From Allonocardiopsis opalescens (GTDB lineage: Bacteria; Actinomycetota; Actinomycetes; Streptosporangiales; Streptosporangiaceae), in NCBI RefSeq assembly GCF_003002095.1, contig NZ_PVZC01000004.1, positions 124,001-188,000 of the forward strand: a stretch of DNA of 64,000 bases, read 5' to 3'. The position numbers were made by a program, and so were the translations under genes. Shown here in pieces: positions 7,988 through 16,854 of the stretch. A model generated the notes under the pieces. The model searched no databases and was not told the origin of the DNA. It saw only the letters and a list, made by a program, of their open reading frames with translations. How positions within the stretch are numbered: position 1 is the first letter of the stretch; each line of letters opens with the position of its first letter.

Positions 7988-8779
7988 GTGTGTACCGTCG
8001 TGGTGGACTTCCGGCCGGGCGATGAGGTCCCGGTGCTGCTGGCGGGTGTGCGCGACGAGTTCACCGGCCGCCCGTGGTCGGGGCCGGGGCGGCACTGGCC
8101 GGACCGCCCGGGGCTAGTGGGCGGCCGCGACGACCTGGCGGGCGGCACCTGGCTGGCGGTGCGGGCCGACCGCGCCCGGGTGGCGGCGGTGCTCAACGGG
8201 CGGCTGAGCCCGCGCCGTGAGGAGGGGCGCCGCCCGGTGCTGGACGGCCGTCCGGCGGGCGGGCCGCCGCGGCGCAGCCGGGGCGAGCTGCCGCTGGCGG
8301 CGGCCATGGCGGGCAAGCTGGAGCTGGGCCCGCCGGAGCTGGCGGCCTTCGACCCCTTCCACCTGGTGTGCGCGGAGCCGTCGGGGGTGCGGATGTGGAG
8401 CTGGGACGGCCGGTCGCTGGTGGAGTCGGAGCTGCCCGAGGGGGTCACCGTGGTGGTGAACACGGGGCTGGACGCGTTGGAGCCGAGGGCGGCGCGCTTC
8501 GCGCCGCGTTTCGCGGCCGCGCGTCGGCCGCGCCCGGCGGCGGGCGGGGGCGGCACGGCCGAGTCCTGGGGCGAGTGGCGCGCGCTCGCCGACGGCGACG
8601 GGCTGGGCGTGAGCGACCCGGCGACGATCGTCACGCGGGTGGAGCTGCCCGACGGCGCGGTGTGGGCGTCGACCTCGACCACCCTGGTGGCCCTGCCGGC
8701 CGGCCCGGCGGCGCGCCCGCGCTACGACTTCTCCGACCGGCCGGGCGATCCGGCGCGGTGGCGCGAGATCGCGGTCTGA
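7988..8779 (+). CDS. NRDE (TANGO2-like) family protein
   Basis: A 263-residue protein of the NRDE/TANGO2 family. The GTG at 7988 is chosen because it places Cys at residue 2 (M-C-T-V-V-V), the invariant position in this Ntn-hydrolase-like family, and GAGGGG lies 7 nt upstream; an earlier in-frame ATG at 7925 is less likely. The hallmark Asn-Arg-Asp-Glu segment is degenerate here: GGTWLAVRADRARVAAVLNGR keeps the GGTWLAV core but the upstream NRDE tetrapeptide is not evident. Bacterial members have no firmly established substrate; the animal protein TANGO2 has been linked to acyl-CoA/lipid homeostasis. The gene is alone between the liv terminator and mshC. Confidence 0.7.
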   Translation: MCTVVVDFRPGDEVPVLLAGVRDEFTGRPWSGPGRHWPDRPGLVGGRDDLAGGTWLAVRADRARVAAVLNGRLSPRREEGRRPVLDGRPAGGPPRRSRGELPLAAAMAGKLELGPPELAAFDPFHLVCAEPSGVRMWSWDGRSLVESELPEGVTVVVNTGLDALEPRAARFAPRFAAARRPRPAAGGGGTAESWGEWRALADGDGLGVSDPATIVTRVELPDGAVWASTSTTLVALPAGPAARPRYDFSDRPGDPARWREIAV

Positions 8780-8867
8780 CGCCGGGCGGGGCGGCTCCGG
8801 GCGCGGCTGCTCCGGCATCCGGGCGGGCCGTGGCGAGCCCGGCAAATCCCGTTGACCGGTGCCGTTA

Positions 8868-8873
8868 TAGGCT
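8868..8873 (+). promoter_or_regulatory. probable leaderless -10 element of mshC
   Basis: TAGGCT ends 6 nt before the mshC ATG, and no Shine-Dalgarno is present, so transcription probably starts at or next to the A of the start codon. No good -35 is visible at 17 nt. Confidence 0.5.
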
Positions 8874-8879
8874 CGGCCC

Positions 8880-10106
8880 ATGCGTTCGTGGTCTTCTCCC
8901 GATCTGGCCGCTCTACCCGGTTCGGGGAGGCCGTTGCGGCTGCTGGACTCCGCGGGCGGGGCGCCCGCCGACTCTCCGCAGGGCGGCACCGCCCGGCTGT
9001 ACGTCTGCGGGATCACCCCCTACGACGCCACCCACCTGGGCCACGCCTTCACCTATGTGGTCTTCGACCTGGTGAACCGGGTGTGGCGCGACGCGGGCCA
9101 CGAGGTGCGCTACGTGCAGAACGTCACCGATGTGGACGATCCGCTGCTGGAGCGGGCCGAGCAGACCGGCGTCGACTGGCGCGGACTGGCGGATGCCGAG
9201 ATCGAGCGCTTCCGCGCGGACATGGCGGCGCTGTCGGTGCTGCCCCCGGCCGAGTACGTCGGCGTGGTGGAGTCGGTGCCGCTCATCGTGGAGCTGATCG
9301 AGCGGCTGCGGGCCCGGGGGGCCACCTACGAGCTGGACGGCGACGTGTACCTGTCGGTGCAGGCGGCGCCGCGCTTCGGCCGGGTGTCGGGGCTGGACCG
9401 CACGGCGATGCTGGAGCTGTTCGCCGAGCGCGGCGGCGATCCGGGGCGCGCCGGGAAGAAGGACCCGCTGGACTGGCTGCTGTGGCGGGCCGAGCGGCCG
9501 GGCGAGCCGGCCTGGGACTCCCCGCTGGGCCGCGGCCGCCCCGGCTGGCACGTGGAGTGCAGCGCGATCTCCACCCGCTACCTGGGCATGGGCTTCGACC
9601 TCAACGGCGGCGGCAGCGACCTGGTCTTCCCGCACCACGAGATGGGCGCGGTGGAGGCGGAGCTGGCCACGGGGGAGGCGCCGCAGGCGCTGGCCTACGC
9701 CCACACCGGCATGGTGGGCCTGGACGGCCACAAGATGTCGAAGTCGCGGGGGAACCTGGAGTTCGTCTCCCGGTTCCGCGAGTCCGGCGCCGACATGGCG
9801 GCGCTGCGGCTGGCGCTGCTGGACCACCACTACCGGTCCGACTGGGAGTGGACGCCCGAGCTGCTGCGCGCCGCCGAGTCGCGCCTGGGCCGGTGGCGGG
9901 CGGCGGCCGTGCTGCCGGCGGCGCCCGCGGCCGGGCGGGTGCTGGAGCGGGTCAGGGAGCGCCTCGCCGACGACCTGGACGCCCCGGGGGCGCTCGCGGC
10001 GGTCGACGGCTGGGCGGCGGCGGCCCTGGCCGGCGCCGGGGACGACCCCGCGGCGCCCGCGCTGGTGCGCGACCTGGTCGGCACCCTGCTCGGCGTGCGG
10101 CTGTAG
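8880..10106 (+). CDS. mshC: mycothiol biosynthesis cysteine ligase
   Basis: MshC joins L-cysteine to the amino group of 1-D-myo-inosityl 2-amino-2-deoxy-alpha-D-glucopyranoside, using ATP to form cysteinyl-adenylate; this is the third step of mycothiol synthesis in the cytoplasm. The 408-residue chain is a shortened cysteinyl-tRNA synthetase: C43 in [17 protein letters not shown], the HIGH-like HLGH at 52-55, the zinc ligands in WHVECSAIS and the FPHHE motif, and KMSKS at 285-289. It lacks the tRNA-binding C-terminal region, as expected for MshC. The length matches the family (about 410). The closeness of PAC2 and metH on the far side of the 11-24 kb operon is a conserved neighbourhood as I recall it. 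Confidence 0.95.
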   Translation: MRSWSSPDLAALPGSGRPLRLLDSAGGAPADSPQGGTARLYVCGITPYDATHLGHAFTYVVFDLVNRVWRDAGHEVRYVQNVTDVDDPLLERAEQTGVDWRGLADAEIERFRADMAALSVLPPAEYVGVVESVPLIVELIERLRARGATYELDGDVYLSVQAAPRFGRVSGLDRTAMLELFAERGGDPGRAGKKDPLDWLLWRAERPGEPAWDSPLGRGRPGWHVECSAISTRYLGMGFDLNGGGSDLVFPHHEMGAVEAELATGEAPQALAYAHTGMVGLDGHKMSKSRGNLEFVSRFRESGADMAALRLALLDHHYRSDWEWTPELLRAAESRLGRWRAAAVLPAAPAAGRVLERVRERLADDLDAPGALAAVDGWAAAALAGAGDDPAAPALVRDLVGTLLGVRL

Positions 10107-10228
10107 CGGCGGGCGGGCCGGTGCGGCTTCGCTAGCGGATCTTCGCCCGCCATGCGACGAATCGGGACAAGTGGACACAAGCGGCCAGCACGCCGCGCGG
10201 TCGCGGGGTCACGTGCTGGAATGGCCGC

Positions 10229-10651
10229 ATGACCGAACTTTCCGCGGCCGCCGAACTCGTGGGCGCCTTCGTGCGCACCCTCAACCCCGACACCGGTGCG
10301 GACCGGCTGGCCGACCGCCGCGGCCTGGCGGAGTTCCTGCGGGAGCGCGGGCTGGCGTCCGGGCCGATCCCGATCAGCGTCAGCCACCACACCGAGGCGC
10401 TGGACCTGCGCGCCGGGCTCCGCGCCCAGCTGCACCGGGGGGCGGGCCGCCGGGTGGACCCCGCCGACCTGGACCGCGGCGCGCGGGCGCTGGACGGCCT
10501 GCGCATCTCGGCGCGGCTCGAACCGGCGGGGGAGCCGCCGCTGGTGCTCGCCCCGGCGGTCGTCGACGAGCTGCGCCGCTGCCTGGCCGTGATCGCGGCC
10601 GCCTGGGCGACGGTCGTCATCTCGGGGGAGTGGCGCTCGATCGAGTTCTAG
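10229..10651 (+). CDS. ABATE-domain protein without zinc finger
   Basis: A 140-residue protein resembling the ABATE N-terminal module of CGNR zinc-finger regulators: an ELVGAFVRTLNPDTGADRLA start, the D-R-R-G-L-A-E-F-L helix and HHTEALDLRAGLRAQL. Usual CGNR proteins continue for about 50 residues with a C-terminal CGNR zinc finger; here the chain ends in SGEWRSIEF with no cysteine at all. Either it is a stand-alone ABATE protein or a truncated regulator. The start ATG 10229 has TGGAAT ending 6 nt before it, consistent with leaderless transcription. A perfect hairpin follows the stop. Function unknown; a stress-related transcriptional role is only suggested by the family. Confidence 0.6.
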   Translation: MTELSAAAELVGAFVRTLNPDTGADRLADRRGLAEFLRERGLASGPIPISVSHHTEALDLRAGLRAQLHRGAGRRVDPADLDRGARALDGLRISARLEPAGEPPLVLAPAVVDELRRCLAVIAAAWATVVISGEWRSIEF

Positions 10652-10678
10652 GCTGCCCTTTTTTCGGAGCCGTTCCGT

Positions 10679-10719
10679 CCCATCGGCACCGCGGGCCCCT
10701 CGGGTGCGGTGCCGATGGG
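10679..10719 (+). terminator. hairpin terminator after ABATE gene
   Basis: A perfect 14-bp stem (10679-10692 with 10706-10719) around a 13-nt loop, 27 bp after the stop codon. A run of six T precedes it at 10660-10665. Confidence 0.75.
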
Positions 10720-11113
10720 GTGTGCGGACGGCCGCCCTTCTCGGACTCCGGGGTCTAAACGGTGAGCCGATTGAACATTCCCGGCAATTCCGCTGGTCGG
10801 ACCGCGTCAAGATCATTTATTTCGAGCCGTGCGGCGGCTGTCCTAATCAGGTCAGGCGCTGATCTTGAAATGCCGTTCCGTGGACGATCCGCGGCGGTGC
10901 AAGCCCTCTTCCGCGCCGCTGATTGACCGTGCTGAGCTGCACTTTTCGATTCTCCGCCTTGTCGATATCCGGAATGCGCCGCACCCGGAGCCGGATGCGG
11001 CCACCCCCGTCGATTGACGAATCTATTGGGGCCCGGCGCCGACTGCCCTACATTGAGCGCACGTGGGGATGCTGCGGATGCCGCGCCATTGAGCGGGGCG
11101 GGAAGAGGTCGGA
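10720..11113. other. AT-richer leader region of the vWA/tubulin operon
   Basis: There is no supported gene in these 394 bp, which are distinctly less GC-rich than the flanks. The region contains the candidate operon promoter at 11026-11054 and a TTGACC at 10923-10928 without a matching -10. Composition and position suggest it is the control region of the 13-kb operon that follows. Confidence 0.5.
11026..11054 (+). promoter_or_regulatory. putative promoter of the vWA-tubulin operon
   Basis: TTGGGG (11026-11031), a 17-nt spacer and TACATT (11049-11054). It predicts a transcript start near 11061 and a leader of about 53 nt before the GTG at 11114. Confidence 0.5.
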
Positions 11114-13555
11114 GTGGCACGATTCGGTCACAGGCTTCCCAGGGCTGAAAATGCGTTTTCCGGAGTCCGTCGACCGTCTTTCCGGTCAATTCATCGGGCC
11201 CGGGCCGCTCGTGCCGCCGATACGGCGGTACGAGCGGTGGCGGCGCTGGCCCTGTGCGCAGCGGTGCTGCCGGCCGGCGCGGCGCCGGTCGGCGCCGAGC
11301 CCAGCCCCTCGGCCCCGGCCGGCCCCTCCGGCCTCGCCGAGGCCGGCCAGGGCGACCAGGAGCTGCGCCCGCTCGACGTGGTGGTCGCGGTGGACGAGTC
11401 AGGCAGCCTGTCCGAGGCCGACGTCGCCGAGGAGATCGAGGCGACCTCGACCATCGTGCAGAGCGTGCTCGCCGAGGGCAGCCGGGTCACCGTGCTGGGC
11501 TTCGGCAGCGACAACGGCGAGCCCGGCCAGGAGGCGGTCACCGAGGTCTGCCCGCCCACCGAGGTCGCCGCCGGCCCCGAGCCCGCGCAGCGGCTGGCCG
11601 ACTGCGTCCGCGAGCTGCACCGGCGCACCCCGCAGGAGGGGGACGACACCGACCACGCCGCCGCCCTCGGGCGCGCGCTCAGCCAGCTGCGCACCGGTTC
11701 GCCCCCCGGTTCGGCCCGGCTGGTCTTCCTGCTCACCGACGGCGTGCTCGACGTGTCCGACAGCCCCCAGTACGGGCGCGACCCCGCGGACCGCAACGAC
11801 GCCGCGCAGCGCCTCATCGACGACCACCTCGCCGACGCCCGCGCCGCCGAGGTGCAGGTCTGGCCGCTCGGCTTCGGCGCGGCCGACCAGGACAGCCTCG
11901 ACGCCTTCGCCGCGGGCGGCTACCAGGAGGCGTGCGCCTCCCGCCCCGACGCGGTCCCCAGAGCGCAGGTGGTCGACAGCGGCGCCGACGTGGGCCGGCT
12001 GCTGCGGACCGCCTTCGCCGCCGCGATCTGCGCCGGGCTCACCGACGAGGAGAGCGCCTCGCTGGCGGGCGGCGCCCAGGTCGACCTGCAGGTGGAGATC
12101 CCGGTCATCGCCACCGACGGCTCCATCGTGGTCACCAAGAACAACCCGGGCATCGAGGTCAGCTACCTCGACCCCGAGGGGCGCACGGTCCCCTCCACCG
12201 GTAGCCAGGACGGCTCGGAGTTCAGCCGCAGCGGGGAGAACGGCCCGGTGGAGGCGCTGCGGATCCGCGACCCGCTGCCCGGCACCTGGACCGTCCGCCT
12301 GTCGTCCCCGTCCGGCGCCGCCGAGGAACTGGTCAGCGCCACCGCCCTGTGGCAGGGCGCGATCAGCACCTACCTGAGCGTCGAGGGCACCGGGCGCCCC
12401 GGCGAGGAACTGACCGTGCGGGTGGAGCTGTGGACCAGGCGCGGCGTGGTCAGCGACCCCGGCGCCCTGGACCGGCTGGACTTCGGCGCCCAGGTCAGCG
12501 GCCCCGGCCTGGAGGACGCCGACATCGACCTGCGCGACGACGGCGAGCCGCCCGACCGCACCGCCGACGACGGCCAGTACGCGGGCACGGTCATCGCACC
12601 CGACCGGCCCGCCACCCTGGACTTCACCAGCGTGGTCCAGGGCGAGGGCGTGGCGGCCGACGTGCGCGAGCTGCCCTACGAGGTCACCGAGGCGGGGCGG
12701 GCGGTCTCCGCCCGGGTGGAGATCGAGCGCCTGGACGAGGTCTGGCCGGGCCGCGCGATCAACGGGACCGCCACGGTCGCCAACGACTCCGCCGAGCCCG
12801 CCCGGATCGCCCTGCTGCTGCGCGCCGGCGACGAACTGCTCGCCACGGTCGAACCGGCCGCGGCCGAGGTCCCGCCCGGCAGGCACTCCGTCCCCTTCAC
12901 CATCGCCCTGGACCCCGCCACCCCGCGCGGCCCGGCCACCATCACGGTGGACGCCGTGTCCGGCGGCGACCCGGCCGCCTCGCTGGGCAGCAGCCAGCCC
13001 CTCAACGTCGAGGTGCGCGACGCACCCGGCCTGCTGGAGCGGTACTGGTGGGCCTGGACGGCACTGCTGCTCGCGGCCACCCTGGCGGCCGGCTACGCCA
13101 GCCTGCTGCGGGCCCGCAGACGGGAGGCGGCCGACGTGCGCGGCCTGTACGCGGTGCTGCTGCGCCACGGCGCGCCGGCCGGCCCCGACCTGCGGGCGCC
13201 GGGGAAGTGGTCGGACCGGTTCCGCTTCGTCATCCGCGACGAGGACGGGGTCGCGCCCCGCCTCGAACATCCGCTGCCCGGCGAGACCCCCTACACCGCC
13301 TGGCGGGACCGCTCGGGGCGGATCGGGGTCACCACCCCGCGCGGCGAGCGGTACCTCATCACCCCCGGCGGGGCCGGCGAGGCGCTCCCCGGCGGACTGC
13401 ACCTCGCCTTCCGCGACGAGCGGCGGCCGGCCAAGCGCACGCCGGGCCGGACCAGGCGCAGGACCGAGCCGGCCGCCCCCGTGGCCGGCGGGAACCCCCT
13501 CGGCGCGGCCCCCGCCGACCGCGCCCGATACGGCGACGGCGACCCGCTGCTGTGA
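11114..13555 (+). CDS. vWA-domain membrane protein with intact MIDAS
   Basis: The first gene of a six-gene operon, 813 residues. A long basic N-region and hydrophobic core (about 38-58, ending GAAPVGAE) form a signal peptide or anchor. The von Willebrand A domain follows with DESGS at 94-98, a DTDHAAAL threonine loop and an LTDG loop, so all parts of the metal-ion-dependent adhesion site are present. Ig-like beta-sandwich regions fill about 340-640 (PLPGTWTVRLSSPSG and similar). One transmembrane helix (about 644-665, WAWTALLLAATLAAGYASLL) leads to a 148-residue basic cytoplasmic tail. It probably binds a protein ligand outside the cell and passes a signal to the cytoplasmic tubulin-like and GTPase partners encoded downstream; that role is inference. 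The start is GTG, with a weak GGAAGAGG site. Confidence 0.82.
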   Translation: MARFGHRLPRAENAFSGVRRPSFRSIHRARAARAADTAVRAVAALALCAAVLPAGAAPVGAEPSPSAPAGPSGLAEAGQGDQELRPLDVVVAVDESGSLSEADVAEEIEATSTIVQSVLAEGSRVTVLGFGSDNGEPGQEAVTEVCPPTEVAAGPEPAQRLADCVRELHRRTPQEGDDTDHAAALGRALSQLRTGSPPGSARLVFLLTDGVLDVSDSPQYGRDPADRNDAAQRLIDDHLADARAAEVQVWPLGFGAADQDSLDAFAAGGYQEACASRPDAVPRAQVVDSGADVGRLLRTAFAAAICAGLTDEESASLAGGAQVDLQVEIPVIATDGSIVVTKNNPGIEVSYLDPEGRTVPSTGSQDGSEFSRSGENGPVEALRIRDPLPGTWTVRLSSPSGAAEELVSATALWQGAISTYLSVEGTGRPGEELTVRVELWTRRGVVSDPGALDRLDFGAQVSGPGLEDADIDLRDDGEPPDRTADDGQYAGTVIAPDRPATLDFTSVVQGEGVAADVRELPYEVTEAGRAVSARVEIERLDEVWPGRAINGTATVANDSAEPARIALLLRAGDELLATVEPAAAEVPPGRHSVPFTIALDPATPRGPATITVDAVSGGDPAASLGSSQPLNVEVRDAPGLLERYWWAWTALLLAATLAAGYASLLRARRREAADVRGLYAVLLRHGAPAGPDLRAPGKWSDRFRFVIRDEDGVAPRLEHPLPGETPYTAWRDRSGRIGVTTPRGERYLITPGGAGEALPGGLHLAFRDERRPAKRTPGRTRRRTEPAAPVAGGNPLGAAPADRARYGDGDPLL

Positions 13556-13628
13556 CCGCCCACCCGCCGGGCCGCGCCGCGGCCCCGGCCGAGCCGACAC
13601 CACCCCACGCGACGGAGGCTTCGCACCT

Positions 13629-16600
13629 GTGACCATGAAGCTCTTCCAGCCGATGCTCTTCCTGGGCCTCGGCGGCACCGGCTGCCTGATCGGCGCGGAA
13701 CTCGAACGCCGACTGCGCGAGGAGCTGTGCGGCCCCGACGGCAGCGAGTTCGCCCGGCGCCACCCCGGCGGCAACCTGCTGCCGTACCAGCTGCCCGCCG
13801 CGCTCCAGTTCGTCTACGCCGACGTCAACCGGGCCGAACTCGACCGGCTGCCGCGCCGGGTGGTACCGGGCGAGCAGCACATCGCCGCCGCCCAGCAGAC
13901 CGCCCACTACGTCAGGGACCTCGTCCCGGCCGCCTACACCTACCCCGAGGTCGCGCGCAGCCTGCGGCTGAGCGCCGACAAGGTCGTCGCCCCCTGGCTG
14001 CCGCCCGGCAACGGCGAACCGCGGGTGTCGCCGCTGGACCGGGGCGCCGGGCAGTTCCCCACGGTGGGCCGGGCCGCGCTGTTCGAGACCTTCCGGCACG
14101 GAGTGGGCCCGGCCATCGGCCCCCTGCACGACGCCATCGGCCGCCTGTCCACCTCAGGCCCCGACCTGCAGGTGCTGGGCGGGCGGCCGCCGGTGTCGTG
14201 CGACGTGTTCGTCGCCTTCTCGGTGGCCGGCGGCACCGGCGCGGGCATCTTCTACGACTACATCCACCTGGTCGGCCGCACCTTCGAGCAGGTCGGCATG
14301 CGGGTCAAGATCTATCCGCTGGTGCTGATGCCCTCCGCCTTCGACGACGGGCGCGGCGGCGGGCGCTTCGCCCGGCTCAACGCCGGGCGCGCGCTGCTGG
14401 ACATCTTCCGCCTCGTGGACAGCCAGAACACCGGCGGCGCCTCGCTGGACCTGCTCGGCGCCACCACCGAGCACCACCCCGACGACGTCGCGGTCCGCTA
14501 CCCCAGGGAGGGGCGGGTCGAGCTGAGCCCCGCCACCATGCAGACGGCCTTCCTGTTCTCCCGGCCGCCGGGGGCCGAGCGCGAGGACCTGCACCGCAGT
14601 GTCGTCTCGCTGATCCTGTCGCTGGCCGGCGCCGACCTGGACTCCGCCGCCGGCGACGGCGAGCGGCCGGCCGACGAGACCCACCAGTCCTTCGCCGACA
14701 GCTTCATCAACAGCCAGGCCGAGCGCGAGGTGCCCGCGGAGTCCGGCATCGGCAACCGCGGCGTCTCCACCGCGCTGGTCGCCTCCATGACGGTCCCGGT
14801 GGACGAGCTGTCCGACATCGTCGGCGCCCGGCTGCTGCGCGCGGCCGTGGAGGAGATGAGCCAGTCCCCGGGGGCCGCGGAGTCCAACCGGGTGCTGCTG
14901 GAGGAGTTCTTCACCCTGGCCAACCTCAACCCGCTGCTGGCCAGGACGGGCATCGACTTCGCCGAGCCGCAGCCCGCGCACGGCGCCCGCGACATCACCT
15001 CGGCGCTGTTCGACCGGGGCGACGCGATGCGCCGCAGCCTCCAGGCGCTGCGCGAGCGGCTGTCGCGCGAGGCCCCCGAGCTGGCGGCGCGCTTCGACCA
15101 CCGGGTCGCCGTGCGCACCCTGATGGGCAAGGCCGACCCGTTCCGCGTCCGCCGGACCGTGCTCGGCAACCCGGCCGCCACCGACGAGGTCGACCGCATG
15201 GGCGTCGTCGGCATGCTCAACTACCGGCGCACCGCCCCGCCGCCTCCGCAGGGCCTCAGCCAGGCGCCGCCGGGGATCCCCGAGGTCCGCGACCGGATGG
15301 GCGGGGTGGTCAAGGCGCGCTGGGGCGACCCGGCGGTGGTGCAGACCCGCGCCGCGCAGGACTCCTGGTTCCTGTGGCAGAGCCACGTCGCCTGGGGCGA
15401 GGCGTGGAGCGCGGCGGCGGCGCGCTGGAACCGCGCGGCCGCCCAGCTGGAGGCCGAGGTGACCGGCCTGACCGAAGCGCTCGTCGAGCACGCCCGCGCC
15501 GACCACGACCGCTTCGAGCAGAAGTCCAGGGAGCTGTACCGGCCGCGCACCGGCATCTCCTACCTGCTGCCGCCGACGGGGGACAACCTGGAGCCCTTCT
15601 ACCGGCGGGTGCGGGACCGGCTGATCGAGGCGCGGGTGGCGGTGAGCCGACTGCGCCCCAACTCCAACGAGGCCGACCTCGTCGGCGACATCCTCGGCGA
15701 CGAGGGCTGGCGCCGGCTGTACGAGCGGGCCGTGGACAGCTCGCCCGCGGCGGCCGTCGCCGCGCTGCGCGAGCGGCTGAAGACCGAGATCAAGCAGTTC
15801 CTGCGCAATCCCGGGCCGGCGCGCACCCCGCTGCTCCCGCAGCTGTCGCACCTGCTCGCGCAGGCCGCGGGCCAGGGGGACCACTCCGTCGACGACGCCG
15901 ACGTCAACCGGTTCGAGGCCCAGCTCGCCGGGCTGCTGCCCGCCGGGTACAGCCCGCAGGGCGCGGGCCCGCTGAAGATCCTCGTCACCTACCACGCGCC
16001 CGAGGTGAGCCCCCGGGTGGAGCAGTACCTCTCCCAGGCGGTCAACCTGCCGCGCGACGCCCGGATGACCTACGAATACCGGCCGACGGCGGCCGAGTCG
16101 ATCAGCGTCGTGCTGTTCCGCTCCTCGATGAGCGTCACCGAGGTGCGCGAGGTCCGCGAGGTGATGCGGCTGTGGTCGGACGCCCTCGCCCGCCAGCAGC
16201 CGCAGGACTACCTGCGCTGGCGGCAGCGCCTGGGCTACGACTTCGGCTACCTGGCCACGACCGAGGAGCACCGGCAGCGCATCCTGCACCGGATGCTCAA
16301 CGCGCTGTGGAACGGCAGGGCCAAGATCGAGGGCGATCCCCGCTCCCCCTCGGAGGTGCGCTTCGTGCTCGGCGGCGGGGTGGCGATGCCGCTGCGGCTG
16401 AGCCCGCTGGACCGGGCGTCGTCGTGGGGCAGCCTGCTGCGCGCCTACGAGACCTGGGTGTTCAACGGGGAGGACGGCATCACCCGGCAGTTCTGCGAGC
16501 AGCTGATGATGGAGCTGCCCGAGGGGGTGGAGACGCGGCCGGTGCCGCCCGCCGAGCCCTACCGGGTGCTGCGGATGATCGCCGACGAGGAGGCGCGGCA

Positions 16601-16802
16601 GGTCGAGCGGCTGGTCGACGAGCTGCCTCCCGGCCAGGCGCACCGCGCCCACCAGCTGCGCGAGTTCTGGAGCACCACCCTGCCCGCCGCGCTGCGCCGG
16701 GAGTTCGAGGGCGCCACCATGCCGATCAGGTCGAACCTGCTCGCGCTCGAGCAGTCGGCCTTCCCGCCGGAGCGCGAGCGCGGGACGGAGCCGGGATGGT
16801 GA
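13629..16802 (+). CDS. tubulin-like GTPase-fold protein
   Basis: A 1057-residue cytoplasmic protein of the Tubulin_2 (tubulin-like) family. GLGGTG at 13-18 is the first nucleotide-binding loop and SVAGGTGAG (about 200-207) is the tubulin/FtsZ signature glycine loop; an intact GTP-binding site is likely. The remaining 850 residues are largely helical, with Arg/Glu-rich segments (REVREVMRLWSDALARQQPQ) and no transmembrane helix or repeat I could see. The start GTG 13629 has GGAGG 10 nt upstream; ATG 13635 is an alternative. These giant tubulin-like proteins occur next to vWA and GTPase-associated proteins in actinobacteria, and they may polymerise or scaffold a membrane complex. That function is not established. 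It lies 73 bp after the vWA gene. Confidence 0.82.
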   Translation: MTMKLFQPMLFLGLGGTGCLIGAELERRLREELCGPDGSEFARRHPGGNLLPYQLPAALQFVYADVNRAELDRLPRRVVPGEQHIAAAQQTAHYVRDLVPAAYTYPEVARSLRLSADKVVAPWLPPGNGEPRVSPLDRGAGQFPTVGRAALFETFRHGVGPAIGPLHDAIGRLSTSGPDLQVLGGRPPVSCDVFVAFSVAGGTGAGIFYDYIHLVGRTFEQVGMRVKIYPLVLMPSAFDDGRGGGRFARLNAGRALLDIFRLVDSQNTGGASLDLLGATTEHHPDDVAVRYPREGRVELSPATMQTAFLFSRPPGAEREDLHRSVVSLILSLAGADLDSAAGDGERPADETHQSFADSFINSQAEREVPAESGIGNRGVSTALVASMTVPVDELSDIVGARLLRAAVEEMSQSPGAAESNRVLLEEFFTLANLNPLLARTGIDFAEPQPAHGARDITSALFDRGDAMRRSLQALRERLSREAPELAARFDHRVAVRTLMGKADPFRVRRTVLGNPAATDEVDRMGVVGMLNYRRTAPPPPQGLSQAPPGIPEVRDRMGGVVKARWGDPAVVQTRAAQDSWFLWQSHVAWGEAWSAAAARWNRAAAQLEAEVTGLTEALVEHARADHDRFEQKSRELYRPRTGISYLLPPTGDNLEPFYRRVRDRLIEARVAVSRLRPNSNEADLVGDILGDEGWRRLYERAVDSSPAAAVAALRERLKTEIKQFLRNPGPARTPLLPQLSHLLAQAAGQGDHSVDDADVNRFEAQLAGLLPAGYSPQGAGPLKILVTYHAPEVSPRVEQYLSQAVNLPRDARMTYEYRPTAAESISVVLFRSSMSVTEVREVREVMRLWSDALARQQPQDYLRWRQRLGYDFGYLATTEEHRQRILHRMLNALWNGRAKIEGDPRSPSEVRFVLGGGVAMPLRLSPLDRASSWGSLLRAYETWVFNGEDGITRQFCEQLMMELPEGVETRPVPPAEPYRVLRMIADEEARQVERLVDELPPGQAHRAHQLREFWSTTLPAALRREFEGATMPIRSNLLALEQSAFPPERERGTEPGW

Positions 16803-16854
16803 GCCGCGCCGCCGCCCCGCGCGCTGGGCAGGCGGACCCCGCCGGGGGCGCCCC

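Noticed and set aside
3566-8095. A 1509-codon reverse-strand open frame opposite the liv operon
   Set aside because: It is the mirror of high-GC coding DNA; its translation is Arg/His/Gln/Pro-rich with no domain, while the forward strand encodes clear Liv proteins.
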